Shown here piece after piece: positions 45,447 through 57,109 of a stretch of 64,000 nucleotides of DNA (position 1 is the first letter of the stretch; each line of letters begins with the position of its first letter). The notes beneath the pieces were generated by a model. That model was given only the letters and a program-made list of their open reading frames with translations, searched no databases and had not been told where the DNA came from. The position numbers and the translations under genes were made by a program. Origin of the DNA: Pomphorhynchus laevis (taxonomy: Eukaryota; Acanthocephala; Palaeacanthocephala; Echinorhynchida; Pomphorhynchidae); assembly GCA_012934845.2 (NCBI GenBank), contig WNNJ02002338.1, positions 62,001 through 126,000 of the forward strand, written 5' to 3'.

Positions 45447-48311
45447 CAAGCACCCCTGTCATTTCCACTTCTATCTGCTCATCTGCCTTGACTCCTACCA
45501 GCTCTGTCCGTCCACCACTTCCACGAAATCGTTTTCCTTCGCGCGATCGCTGTATTATCATATCAAACTTAAAGCTTTCCGAATCTGCTTTTCCACAATC
45601 TCGCATCGATAATCATGTATCTGCTTTTAGATCTATCCTAGCAACCATTCTTCCTAATTATAACCCATCCCTCGTCAATAATATCGCTTCTGTATCCTTT
45701 ATTCGTTTAAACAAATCCACTAAGTCCAATCATCATAGTACTCCACTCTTAAAAATCGTTTTCCGACATAGTTCACATGCTTCTTCAGTACTCTCCCAAC
45801 GTTTTAAACTTCTTACCACTTCATATACTTGTCGTATCTTTCCTCTGGTCTTTCTTTAGTTGAATCAGCTCTTCCAATTGCCCAGCTCAATTTAGCTCGC
45901 ATTGAGAAATATCGACGTGAAACAAACGGTGAGTCATCTCTATCAATCCGTAAAATCAACGGAAATTTTCACGTCCTACGCACGAGGCCAAAAATACGAT
46001 GGCGTCCCGTCTGCCCCCAGTCTTCTTTGCTAGTCGATTTCGTACCTGAACATACTTTTCATCTTAGTTTTTTCAACACTCGCTCCATTCTTCATCAAGC
46101 TGACTTGCTCCTTGATATATTCGATCAATTATCTATCGATATTCTCTGCATTACCGAATCTTGGCACTCTGACTCTGACGATCTTGCTATTCGTCGTCTA
46201 TGTCGCTCTAGTAGTTATTTAGTTAAATCAGCTCTTCCAATTGTCTCTTCCACATCTACTGCTTCTAAACCTTGGCGCAATTGTTGTCATTGCTCGTCAT
46301 CTAAGGTCTCTACGTAAAATTAACGCTAACATCCGTTCATCTTCTTTCGAATTGTAATATGTAGATCATCAATTCCTTTCCCTCTGGAACTTGTGATTGT
46401 ATACCGTCCAGGCTCAGCTGCTCCTTACGTATGTTCTTTAGCGAGCTTGCAGATCCTCTTTCTCAATGTTCATTGTCTTATACTCCTTTATTTGTTCTCG
46501 GTAACTTTAACATTCGTCTTGATCGCCCGGCCGAATTTGACTCTATCATTCTAACCAACCATTTTTTTAGATTTTAACTATAAATAACTTTCAACAAGCC
46601 CCACTTATATTCGCGGAGGTGCTCTCGACATCATTGCTGTTTCCAACTGCGTCAATGCATAAACCTCCTTATCGATAACTGATCCTGGTTTGTCCGATCA
46701 TTTCCTTGTCACACTTACTCTTACTCGTCTCCATACTCCTTCTCCACCTTTAACATTAGCTACTCAAAGTCGACACTGAACACTTCTCGATATTTCCATT
46801 CTCTGTGCAGCCATACTCCCTTCTTCACTCTTTTCACTTCCACTTAACTATCGTTCTCCCAATGATCTCTGCATTCTGTTTGATTCTAAACGTATGTCTA
46901 TCATCAATAACCTTCTGCCTAGTCGACTTCGACGTCTAGGCGCTTGCACCATGCTCCCTGGTTCGATTCTGACTGTAGTCTTTCTAAACGTCGACTCTGT
47001 CACACTTTTCGTGTGTATAATCGCTTTCTCAACACACTCCGTCTAAATCTCCGTGATTCCGACTTTTCTCTACGCCGTTCACATCTCATGCGTCGTTCTT
47101 TCAGAACTTATCATCGTTATCTCAGACTATCTTCAGAACTTGACTCATCCGCTTATCGTAACAAATTCTTTGATCTTCGTCGTTCGCATAGGCGACTTCT
47201 GCGTTCTAAGGCACATAGATTTTGGCAAAACAAACTGACTTCCGCCAATAACTCTAGAACTAAATGGAAAACTCTCAATTCTCTACATTCTCGTTCATCT
47301 ATCACCTCTACTCTTGATCCTTATCAATTCTCCGATTACCTAATTTCAAAAACTATTTCTAATCGATTCAATCATCGTCCTTCCACAAACTTCTTGTATC
47401 TCGTATATTCGTATCCCTCAGCTCTCATAACTACTTGCGGTATCTGAAGATGAGGTATCTTGCCTTCTTATTTCGTTAACTTGTAAGTCCTCTCCTGCCG
47501 ATCCCATCCCTACTCGAATTCTCAAATTGTTGTCAACAGACTCTACACCTTTTCTTACCAGCCTCTTTAACTCGTTAATCGTGAATGGAATATTTACTGT
47601 TCTTTGGAAAACGTCCATTGTTCGTCCCTTACTTAAAACGCCCTCTCTTGACCCCTCTCTTCCTTCATCTTATCGCCCAATATCAATTCTACCAACCTTA
47701 TCTAAAATTCTTGAACACCTTGTCTTAGATCAGATAAACAAGTATCTCTCTTTATCGCAGCTCTATCCTTCTTTTCAATCTGCTTTCACTCCAATTATTC
47801 CACCGAACTATCATGCCATAAAGCATTTTTTGATCTGCTCTAAGCTCGTGACCATTGACTTTGTAGTGTGGAAATATCGATCGATCATTCATCTGCATTC
47901 GACATTGTCGATCACAAAATCCTTCTTTTTCGTTTTCGCTATCATTATGGCTTCTATTCGTTTACCTTGGCTTGGTTCTCTTCGTATCTCTCCGATCGAT
48001 CATTTTCCGTCCATTCTAATTCTATTTGTTCTACATTATCTTCTTTCTCTTGTGGTGTACCTCACGATTAAGTACTTGGCCCTATTCTATTTACACTTCG
48101 TTTTGGAGATTTATATTGTATAACTAATAAATTCTGCTTCAGAGTAAGGCGGTACACTGATGATATACTTTATTCTCACTTGTCTCATTATTCCCTAAGC
48201 CAACTTTTCATATCCTCGACAAATTGTCTTCATGCTAATTATGAATGTTAATTACTAATGTTATGTCTTAATTTCTTTGCGCATGTCCCTCAATCCTACC
48301 AAAAAAATATT
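45447..48311 (+). mobile_element. L2-like LINE copy L2-4, main part (outer element)
   Basis: 5'-truncated within ORF1 (homology with L2-2 starts at TCATCAAGCACCCCTGTCAT). RRM-like half (RDRCIIISNLKL), ORF1 end (LARIEKYRRET, KINGNFHVLRTRPKIRW), APE (FNTRSILHQADLLLDIFDQ, ILCITESWHSDSDD), linker (HAPWFDSDCSLSKRRLCH), RT entry (SIVRPLLKTPSLDPSLPS, SYRPISILPTLSKILEHLVL), motif A (SIDHSSAFDIVDHKIL) and a degraded motif C (YTDDILY). It is interrupted at 48312 by L2-5 and resumes at about 55150. All frames are broken. Confidence 0.85.
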
Positions 48312-51298
48312 TATTTTAATGTGGCAAATTCGTGCCAGCGCACGCTTACATTAGCACAACAAAACAAAAATGTAAATCATGTGTCGAGAGGGTGTGAACG
48401 GAGGAGGTGTTTGAATGTGATAAAGGAGGGAGCGCGTCGGACGTCGAGAGTGAGTTGATTCCATGCAAGTGAGGCGGCGACGAGGAAGGATCAGAGACTG
48501 TAGTTGTTAGAGTAATTGGGAACGTGGAGTAAGAGAGAATGACGGGAACGCAGTGATAGAGAGGTGGGACGAGTGTCGTCAAAGAACGGGATATTTATAA
48601 ACGATGGGGATCTGACAGCGATGAGACGAAAAGTTACGATAAATCGGAGTTGTATGCGGATTGAATGAGGGGCCAGGAGAGTTGGGTAAGATATGTGGAT
48701 GTGTGGTCGAAGCGACGAAGACGAAAGAGCACTCGAACGGCAGAGTTGATTATTCGTTGTAGCGGTAGGATGATGGATTTTGCAGAATTGGCGAAAAGGC
48801 TAAGGCAGTAATCTATTTTAGGGAAAAGAAGCGATGAAAGGAAATACATACAAGAACGGAAGTCGATAAGGGGGCGGATACGGCGGATGTCACGAAGAAT
48901 TAAGTTAGACGAGCGGACCTTGTCACGGACGAAGGGTTTAAGGGAAAGGTGATCATCGAAATGGAAGCCTAAGAAGGTGAGATTGTGTACAGTGGGGACT
49001 ATCGATGAGTCAAAAGATACAGTGGGAGGAGATATGTTTGGTTTACGGGGGAGGATCTACACTTTTTTGGACTTGTCGTGGTTTAGAACGAGATGGAGAT
49101 TGGAGATATATGTACATACATAAAGTATGTACCTGAACATACTTTACATCTTAGTTTTTTCAACTAAGAAATGCCGATATCGTGTAAGCGATGTCCGGTT
49201 GCATAAGCATAGATTATGATGCCATCGGCGTTTTGCATCACGTTAAAGGAGAAAGGTTTGATAAACGGAGATAGATCGCTAAGCAGAAGAGAGAAAAGCA
49301 GGGGACCCAAGACAGAACCTTGTAGGACCCCGCAAAAATCGGGATGGAAGGGGAGGATGATGAATTAGAACAGACGCGAACGAAACGGTCGGATAGATAA
49401 AAGGTAAACCATGCTACGGAGGAGGAAGACAAGCCGTTATCATAACGAAGGCGAGAACGGAGGACGGAGTGGTTGACAATGTCGAAGGCGGAGGAGAGGT
49501 CGAGGTAGATGAGAACACTATATAGAGCCTTGTCTCAAGAAATGAGTAAATCATTTTAAAACGCTTTGAGAGAAGCGGTTTGATGTCAAGATCGAGAGTG
49601 GAAGTGAGTTCATTGTCGAAAAGAAAGGCGATATCGTGAGGAGAGGAATATGTTATTGTGCGTCTCTATCTATAGGATAGAGACGATTTGAGTAATGCAG
49701 AGCAGAGAAAGGAGAGTTTAAGATTTCTCCCAGGGATTCGTAGGATTGTAGGTGTGTTATTAGGGGTGTGGTTGTGAGTGAAATAAAGGGTGACGAGAAA
49801 GTGATCGGATAGACCAGGATCGAAAATGGACAGTGAGGTGTAGGCAGCAGAATGATCGGGACAGCGATGATGTCGAGTACTCCACCAAGGATATGTGTGG
49901 AGGGAGTGGAGATGGATTTGTAGTTATAGTTGGATAGAATGTTGATGAACTGGATGGACTCGGTGGAAGATGTTGGTCGAGGCGGATGTTAAAGTCGCCT
50001 AGAACGATTGAAGGGATGGAGGGTAATGAACAGTGGGACAGAAGGTAAGCGAGTTCGGTACAAAATAAGGAGTTAGGAGCATATAAACTAGAACGGTATT
50101 AAATATTGAGATCTAGTGTGATCAGGTTAGAAGAACGACAAGTGAGCAGTTCAACTGAGCAAGGACTGAAAGGGGAAGTGATTTTGCGAATATACGCGGG
50201 GGTGACGAGCGAATGCGACAATGCCGCCATGATTAGACAATTTAGAAGGGGATGAGCTAAGTGGAGAGCGGAAACGACTAGTGAGCAACCGGCAGAGAGC
50301 AAACGGCGAATGGAGAGGTCGTCAGAATTGGAATGCCATGATTCGGTGAAGCAGAAGAGATCGATGGATTTCTTGGTGAATAGGTTGAGGATGAGATCGG
50401 ATTTATTCCTAATAGATCTAATGTTGAGAAGGCCGAGGCGGAAACCGTGTGTGGTGATGATAGGGGCTAGTGAATAATTCACATAGTGGAGATGGAGTGC
50501 CATCGAATTTTTGTGCGGGTGTGGACAACTTGAAAATTTCCGTCGATGTTTCGGATGTAGAAAGATGTTTCGCCGTTATCCTAGCGACGGCATTGTTCGA
50601 TGCGGGCAGATGAGAGTTGAGCGATTTCGGAGAAGGTTGGATCGGTGAAAATGCGTGTGGCTGAAGAAGACATTAGTTTGACTCGTTGGGATATGACAAA
50701 ATATGCGTGAGAGCAATGCTTGAAAACAATTTTTGGGGGGGAGGCTGGGAAGTATTATATTGAGATGATGTATTTAGGCGGATGAATGCGACAGGAGATA
50801 TGTTGTTGAAAAAGGATGGTTTATCCGCAGGAACAAGAGATGAGAGGATGGATCTGAATGCGGAAACATCGTGGTCGAGACGTGCTTGTGGATATAAATA
50901 GGTGGAAGGAGCGATATTAGTGACGATGACGCAACGATCGCGAGTAGGAAAGCGTTTCCGTAAAGGAGGACGAGTAAGTTGAGTTTGTGAGATCACAATA
51001 GGAGAGCTGGGAGTTGAGGATATCAAGGGAGTAGGTTTAATAGCGGAGGACAAAGAGGATTTGGATAATATAGAGGGTGGTGAGCGATGTGAGGAAAGGT
51101 TATGAGTGGAAGGATTGTGGAAGTTGATTGAGGTAGTTTTGATGGATTACCATCAAAAGATTGGGATGTAGGTTATTGAGAATCGAGCCTGAATGGAAGA
51201 TACGGGGGTGTCGGGAAGTGAAGACATGATATTAGATGTGCATATGATGACATGATCAGTGGGTTGACAAAGAATATTAGAAATGACTGGGGTGGTTT
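48312..51298 (-). mobile_element. L2-like LINE copy L2-5, main part (middle element)
   Basis: 3' stem-loop at 48330-48345, then on the minus strand the RT C-terminus (FLGFHFDDHLSLNPFV-like), a region with a foreign insert at 49112-49166, motif B/A remnants, APE (LLNIRSIRNKSDLILNLF at about 50400) and ORF1 RRM half (TRDRCVIVTNIAPS at about 50930). It stops at 51298 where L2-6 begins and resumes at 54853. RT between linker and motif A is deleted. Confidence 0.82.
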
Positions 51299-51827
51299 AA
51301 TAATAATACAAATTTATTTAATGTGGCAAATGCGTACAAGCTGTACGCTTACAAGTCCACAATCAAAAATGAAAAAGTCAAGTATATAAATTGTTTAAAT
51401 GGGATCGGATTTGTCGTTTGAAGCACGGCAAGGAAGTGGATTGGCGTATATGAATGGGCAGATGGTTTCACGATAGAGGAGCAGCCACAATTAAGGAGCG
51501 GAGTCCAAAGGAGTTAGAGTAGTTTGGGACATGTAAAAGAAGGGAATTACATGAACGCAAGGAACAGTAAACAGGACGAGAATTATCAATAAAAGGAAGA
51601 TTGAGAAATGAAGGGTTTGAAGAGTTACAAGGCGGAAAGCAACGATAAGAAGACGAATTTGAACACGACAATAAATTGTAGGCAAATCGAGAGAAGCAAG
51701 ATGGTAGGATGTATGATCAAAACGACGAAGACGGAGGAGAATTCGGACGGCTGCGTTGACGATGCGTTTTAGAGGAAGAAGAGTGGATTTAGGTGAGTTG
51801 GAAAATAGACTAAGACAATAATCGAGT

Positions 51828-52892
51828 CTAGAAAAAAGGAGAAAATGTACAGCTACGGATGGACGAGTTGGACAATGTGGTTAGGAAGGGCAAGATAAAA
51901 GTGCAGATATTTTTAAGTAAGTGAGTGGGAATTGGGTCAGAAGAAGAGGTTTTATTAGGTAATGACAGCAGAACCGAAGAAACTTCATCAGACGAAACGG
52001 GAAGAAGGTGGAATAGTTCTGGGAGGGAAGTATTTAAAGATAAGAGTGGGTACAAGGGGGCTATGGGTAGTAGGGAAAGTAAATTAGATAGCTTAGTTTG
52101 TAGATAAGAAGAAAATTCATCAGGATTTATATTACAAGGGGTAGATGATCGTGAAAGAATTGAGTTTAAGATTTTCCAATGAGATTTCGAGTTGGAAGAT
52201 GACTCGAGTTGATTTCGCCAAAAGAGAGTACGTTTAGTACGTATAAGAATGAGATGTGAACGGCGTTGAGAAAAGTAGGAATCACGAAGATTTGGAGGGA
52301 GTGAGTTGGGAGAACGTTTAAGAAAGCGTTTATATATACGAAAAGAGTGACGGAGTCGACGCTTAGAAAGACTACATTCAGAATCGAACCAGGGAGCATG
52401 GCGCAAGCGCTGGGAACGTCGAAGTCGACTAGGCAGAAGGTTATTGAGGATCAACGTAAGTTCAGAATCAAACAGAATGCAGTGATCATCGGGAGAGAGA
52501 TAGTTAAGAGGAAGTGAAAAGAGTGAAGAATTGATTAAGGCTGTGCAGAGAATAGGGATATCGAGAAGCTTCCAGGGTCGACTTGGTGTGGATAATGGTG
52601 GAGGCGGAGAAGGAGGATAGGGACGAGTAATAGTAAGAGTGACAAGGAAATAATCGGACAAACCAGGATCAGTAACTGACAAGGAAGTATAGTCATTGAT
52701 GCAGTTAGGGACAGCAATGATGTCGAGATCACCGCCGAGGATATGAGTTGGGCTTGTTGAAAGTAATTTATAGTTAAAATCAGAAAAAAGATTAGTTAAT
52801 GTGATTGAGTCAGAGTCAGACGGGCGATCAAGACGAATGTTAAAGTCACCGAGAACAAAAGAAGGAGTATAAGACAATGAACAGTGAGACAT
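51828..52892 (-). CDS. L2-6 ORF2: APE second half and linker
   Basis: 354 codons. SFVLGDFNIRLDRPSDS (Asp/Asn of the nuclease), GGDLDIIAVPN, PGLSDYFLVTL (Asp; the usual His is Tyr), LRHAPWFDSECSLSKRRLRH, FWRNQLESSSNSKSHWKIL and NKTSSSDPIPTHLLKNIC just before the RT core, which is deleted. The loss of His in the SDH motif would probably kill nicking activity. Confidence 0.8.
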   Translation of the reverse strand: MSHCSLSYTPSFVLGDFNIRLDRPSDSDSITLTNLFSDFNYKLLSTSPTHILGGDLDIIAVPNCINDYTSLSVTDPGLSDYFLVTLTITRPYPPSPPPPLSTPSRPWKLLDIPILCTALINSSLFSLPLNYLSPDDHCILFDSELTLILNNLLPSRLRRSQRLRHAPWFDSECSLSKRRLRHSFRIYKRFLKRSPNSLPPNLRDSYFSQRRSHLILIRTKRTLFWRNQLESSSNSKSHWKILNSILSRSSTPCNINPDEFSSYLQTKLSNLLSLLPIAPLYPLLSLNTSLPELFHLLPVSSDEVSSVLLSLPNKTSSSDPIPTHLLKNICTFILPFLTTLSNSSIRSCTFSPFF

Positions 52893-52922
52893 TAGATCTG
52901 CAAGGTCGTTAAAGAAGATACG

Positions 52923-53354
52923 TTATGGGGCAACTGAACCTGGACGGTATACAATCACAAGTTCCAGAGGGAAAGGCGTTGATAATCTGCATATGAGTAA
53001 TTCGAACGAAGTGTAACGGATGTTAACGTTGATTTTACGTAAAGACATTGGGTGACGAGCAATGGCAACAATACCGCCATGGTTAGAAGCAGTAGATGTA
53101 TGATATGCAATTTGACGAGCTGATTCAACTAGAGAACAACCAGAGCGACATAGACGACGAATAGCAAGATCGTCAGAGTCAGAGTGCCAGGATTCGGTAA
53201 TGCAGAGAATATCGATAGATAATTGATCGAAGATATCGAGAAGCATATCAGCTTTATGAAGAATAAAGCGAGTGTTGAATAGACTAATACGAAAAGTATG
53301 CTTAGGAGCGAGATTGACTAGCGAAGAAGACAAGGTGGAGAGATGGGACGCCAT
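52923..53354 (-). CDS. L2-6 ORF2: APE first half
   Basis: 143 codons: MASHLSTLSSSLVNLAPKHT, ISLFNTRFILHKADMLLDIF, DILCITESWHSDSDD (catalytic Glu), SNHGGIVAIARHP, LELVIVYRPGS. The second half follows 30 bases on in another frame. Confidence 0.8.
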   Translation of the reverse strand: MASHLSTLSSSLVNLAPKHTFRISLFNTRFILHKADMLLDIFDQLSIDILCITESWHSDSDDLAIRRLCRSGCSLVESARQIAYHTSTASNHGGIVAIARHPMSLRKINVNIRYTSFELLICRLSTPFPLELVIVYRPGSVAP

Positions 53355-54195
53355 CGAATTTTTGGCCTTGTGTGAAGAACGTGAAAATTTCCGTTGATTT
53401 GACGTATAGATAAGGATGACTCGCCGTTTGTTTCACGTCGATGTTTCTCAATGCGAGCTAAATTGAGCCGGGCGATATCAGAAGGGGAGCGGTCAGGAAA
53501 GATACGGCAAGTAGATGAAGTGGTAAGAAGTTTAAAGCGTTGGGAGAGTACAGAAGAGGCATGTGAACTATGTCGGAAAACGATTTTTAAGAGTGGAGGA
53601 CTGAGATGATTGGATTTAGTGGATTTGTTTAAACGAATAAAGGATACAGGATCGATATTATTGAAGAGGGATGGGTTATCATCAGGAAGAATGGTTGCTA
53701 GGATAGACCTGAAAGCAGATACATCATCATCGAGGCGAGATTGTGTAGAAGCAGATTCGGAAAGCTTTAAGTTTGATATGATTATACAGCGATCGCGCGA
53801 AGGAAAACGATTTCGTGGAAGTGGTGGACGGACAGAGCTGGTAGGAGTCGAGGCAGATGAGCAGATAGAAGTGGAAATGACAGGGGTGCTTGATAGAGAA
53901 TTAATATTGGTTGGAGCAAGTGTGACATGAGCGGGGTGTTGAATCGATTGATCAGAGATGTTTCTGGAGATGATTTTAAATTAAGGATGTAAATTATTTG
54001 GAAGTGTTACGTGGGAGGTAGAGTAAGGAGAATTAAGATAGGTTGGGGCATGAGTGACAGGAATGGAGTGTTGAATCACTTGATCGGAAATGTTACTGGA
54101 AATGATTTTGATGGAAGGATGTAAATTATTGAGAAGTGATATGGGGGAGGTCGAGTAAGAAGTACGTGAAGATAATAAAGAAGTTTGAGATTTAT

Positions 54196-54645
54196 TTAGA
54201 TTGGGGGAGGAATAGGAAAGAGGAGGTACGAGATGAAAAGCTTTACCCTTAGCATTGTTAGAATGAGAAACATTAATGGAAGTTTTGTACGTAGTTGAAC
54301 GAGGAGTGTGTGAGAGAGAGTAGGTTCAATAATGGGATTATAAGATGCGAAGTCAGGTGTTGATGCGAGGGAAACATCTAAAACAGCATTGGTCTGAGTG
54401 GTCGTGTGTGATACAGGAGTAGATAAGCAGGATAACTGTAGTAGTCGTACTGATGTACAAAAACCGCAAGTGAAATGTTTACGTTTATACACCGAGTGGT
54501 TGGATATTTTAACACGAACACGTGTCCATGCATCGCAATCTTTGGAATCGCATCCAACTTCAAAGCTGGTATAACCATCATTGCATTCCGATGTGGAAGA
54601 TTCTTGATCAGGAACAGGGACCTGAGATCGCGCTTTTCTAACCAT
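54196..54645 (-). CDS. L2-6 ORF1 N-terminal part
   Basis: Start MVRKARSQVPVPDQ; PHD-like finger (VGCDSKDCDAW, HFTCGFC) as in L2-2, with a short insertion between. The frame shifts in the Ser/Thr-rich linker; the RRM half is legible on the minus strand between 53930 and 53480. Confidence 0.75.
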   Translation of the reverse strand: MVRKARSQVPVPDQESSTSECNDGYTSFEVGCDSKDCDAWTRVRVKISNHSVYKRKHFTCGFCTSVRLLQLSCLSTPVSHTTTQTNAVLDVSLASTPDFASYNPIIEPTLSHTLLVQLRTKLPLMFLILTMLRVKLFISYLLFPIPPPI

Positions 54646-54692
54646 GACCTTTTATCGATAGATTGAGCTCAATCCGCGAGCGTAGCGAGCGG

Positions 54693-54852
54693 AACTGACA
54701 GGAATAATCTGGAATTGACAGGAATAATCTGGAACTGACAGGAATAATCTGGAACTGACAGGAATAATCTGGAACTGACAGGAATAATCTGGAACTGACA
54801 GGAATAATCTGGAACTGACAGGAATAATCTGGAACTGACAGGAATAATTGTG
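54693..54852. repeat. 20-bp minisatellite at the 5' end of L2-6
   Basis: About eight copies of GAACTGACAGGAATAATCTG, nearly identical, directly before the leader GATTGAGCTCAATCCGCGAG. L2-2 has one unit at the same place. Confidence 0.95.
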
Positions 54853-55149
54853 TTTATTTAAAACCAAAATGTTTTAAGGTGGACACGTTTGAGGTTGACA
54901 TGTTCTTATGGGAGAGGTCGCGTATCAGTTTGTTGGCAGAAAAGCCGCATAGGAAGTCTTCTTTAGACTTACTGTTGTCGCGTGCGATTGTAGTCCATAC
55001 GCTGCAGTCGTGTGTCGAGCACTGTACTTGTAGTGGAACACAGTTTGTGTCGGTCGTAGCTGTCTTCTTACGTCCTCCCATCGACGTCCTTGTGTGTTAA
55101 AACTGTTAAATTTGCTGGATTGATCTGGAACTGGATTGTTTGTATGTAT
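54853..55149 (-). mobile_element. L2-like LINE copy L2-5, 5' end
   Basis: ORF1 start MGGRKKTATTDTNC with a PHD-like finger (VQCSTHDCSVW, DFLCGF), then a leader ending in one or two units of a 16-bp repeat (GAACTGGATTGATCTG family). The same start and leader occur in L2-7 (about 60258), defining a subfamily distinct from MPKKARS/MVRKARS copies. Confidence 0.78.
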
Positions 55150-55962
55150 ATTATTTCTCAAATGTATGTATATTATATATCAAACTTTTTTAAGTTGCTA
55201 TAAATCTAAAGTTTTATAGATTTTACCATCTATTATTTCTGTATTTCCTCTTTCTCTGTATCTTCAGACCACAATTATTCCTGCTGTAGATAAACTGGTA
55301 TTTCTAGGTATTCACTTCGACAATAACCTACATCTCGATCTCTTCATTCGTGATAAAACTAGGTTTTCAAATATTCTTCTACGTGATATTTGTCTCGTCA
55401 GAAATCTCTAGATTTTAGTTCATGTATATCTCTTATCTCCTCCCTTCTTTTTCCACGTATTGATCTTCTCTTAAAGTCAGCCTAAAACTATTCTGCGCCT
55501 CATTAACATTAAAGTGCACATCATTTTTCGACTTCGTAAATATGATCATATCTCATCCTATTTATCAAAACTTGGATGGCTAAGTATTGAACATAACGTT
55601 CGTTTTCGTCTGCTTTGTCTAACTTATCGCCTTCTTTATTGTAATTCTCCTTCTTATCTTTATCTGCCAACTCTAAGTGAATATCGCTCTCTTTCTATTC
55701 ACTTACGTTCCTATGCTTCTCTTCTGCTACACGTACCTCTGCACTAAACCAACTTCGGTCGTCGATCCCTACATATCGCTGCTCCTCTCTTTTGGAATTC
55801 CCTACCTCATCATCTGCGATCTTCATCCTCACTCTAATTTGTCAAAAAGGAACTACAATGAATGCTACTAAACAAGTCATTTTTTACATTCTGTTTCGCT
55901 TTTGTGGGCTTGTAAGCACACAACCTGTGTGCATTTACTACATTAAAAAACTTTCCTCTATA
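55150..55962 (+). mobile_element. L2-like LINE copy L2-4, 3' part after nested insertions
   Basis: Continues the RT end: LVFLGIHFDNNLHLDLF, IIFRLRKYDHISSYLSKLGW, RLLCLTYRLLYCNSPSYLYL, RSLHIAAPLFWNSLPHHLRS. It ends with the family's 3' stem-loop (GCACAC at 55916, GTGTGC at 55927) and ATTTACTACATTAA. Together with 45447-48311 it accounts for one element split by 6.8 kb of nested insertions. Confidence 0.82.
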
Positions 55963-55992
55963 ATAACGTTTTTTTGCATAAAGAAACAAATC

Positions 55993-56130
55993 AATTCAGC
56001 TAACAGTCTACGTATTTAATAAAATTATAAAATAAAAAATAAATAAATAAAAATAAATATACAAATAAAAATAAATAAAAATAAATTAATAATAATTTTT
56101 ATTAGTTTTTTATATAACACAAACGGTTTT
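55993..56130 (+). repeat. AT-rich interspersed repeat, copy 7
   Basis: Starts AATTCAGCTAACAGTCTACG and grades into A/T-only sequence. Confidence 0.6.
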
Positions 56131-56333
56131 CTTCATCCGATATATGATTAATACTATGCATTATATGCACATGTTATACTTATTAATCGGTCTGAAAAAT
56201 CTCCGCTCCACACGGATTGCAAGTCTGAGTTGTGTATGTCGACGTTGTATTAGTCGTTGGCTTTCCACGCGACGACCGAAAACAGCGAAGGTATAAGGAT
56301 GCCGCACGCGAAGGGCAAAACTGATCTACCGTT

Positions 56334-56606
56334 TTAATATCTTACTATGTTTTTGTTGTTGATTTTGTTGATTGCAATCAAGCTATGCGTCTTAATATTG
56401 ACAGTGAACTCTCCACATGCCCCAGAAGCAGAGAATACTAGCGGAATAAAACTACCACATTCGACCATGACAATTCGTTCTTCGTATTTCGAATTTTCGC
56501 GGGTCTCATGAAGTTTAAATGCTTCGGACTTTGAGGAATATGAAACGGCGTGGATGTTAAATATTGTGACGTCAAAGCACGTCCGAACGAATCGATTCTC
56601 GAACAA
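56334..56606 (-). pseudogene. RLE-A endonuclease C-terminal fragment
   Basis: 90 codons: RTCFDVTIFNIHAVSYSS, HETRENSKYEERIVMVE, CGSFIPLVFSASGACGE. Same domain as 35035-35442. Homology probably continues in broken frames to about 56180. Confidence 0.75.
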
Positions 56607-57100
56607 ACTAGTTCAAACGACATCGAGTCTTGTATCATTTTCACGGCACGTTGCGGTGTTTTATAATGTGGTATTGCGAATTATGTCTTCCATAACCGGT
56701 TCAATGCCAATACTTTTACTTACTGTTGATAATTCTCGAGCAATTAAATCTTTAATCGAATTGTACCGAGTGATTTAAAAGCCGCCACGTTTACATAATA
56801 ATAGATGTGATGTACTTTACTTAGCATCGCATAAACATCTTGTAGATTAATCGTCAGGTGTCCACGCATATCGCGTTGCCCAGCTATCATGAAATTGATA
56901 GGCGTAAGGTGATATTTTTCGACGTCTAACCGTAGTACTGTTAATCATATCGAAGCCCCGTTTGCACACGCGAAAACCATAGCATGTTTAACGTTTTTAC
57001 AAATGCCCGATTCTACTTTCAATAACCGCTTCATAAGGGCATACATTTTATTTACAAAATGTCTTGAAAAATGAAAAGTTGTGTCTCTAAGGCTTTAGTG
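56607..57100 (-). other. Unrecognised stretch with coding-like minus-strand pieces
   Basis: Minus-strand reading gives YHLTPINFMIAGQRDMRGHL and HAMVFACANGAS in adjacent frames, which look protein-like but which I do not recognise. They could be an upstream part of an RLE element or something else. Confidence 0.3.
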
Positions 57101-57109
57101 CTTGTCGCT

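Larger units (their letters stand above)
51299..54852 (-). mobile_element. L2-like LINE copy L2-6, both ends present, RT core deleted (inner element)
   Basis: Complete from the 5' minisatellite (54852-54693) to the 3' stem-loop (51332-51348). It inserted in the same sense into L2-5. ORF1, APE and the ORF2 linker are largely open, but sequence from the RT entry to the C-terminal domain is missing: RSCTFSPFF is followed within a few bases by C-terminal L2 sequence. Ends intact plus deleted core suggests it could have moved only with enzymes from another copy. Confidence 0.85.

Noticed and set aside
54693-54852. Regular 20-bp repeats resembling a CRISPR array
   Set aside because: Units are contiguous without spacers, the DNA is eukaryotic, and the array forms the 5' end of an L2-like LINE.
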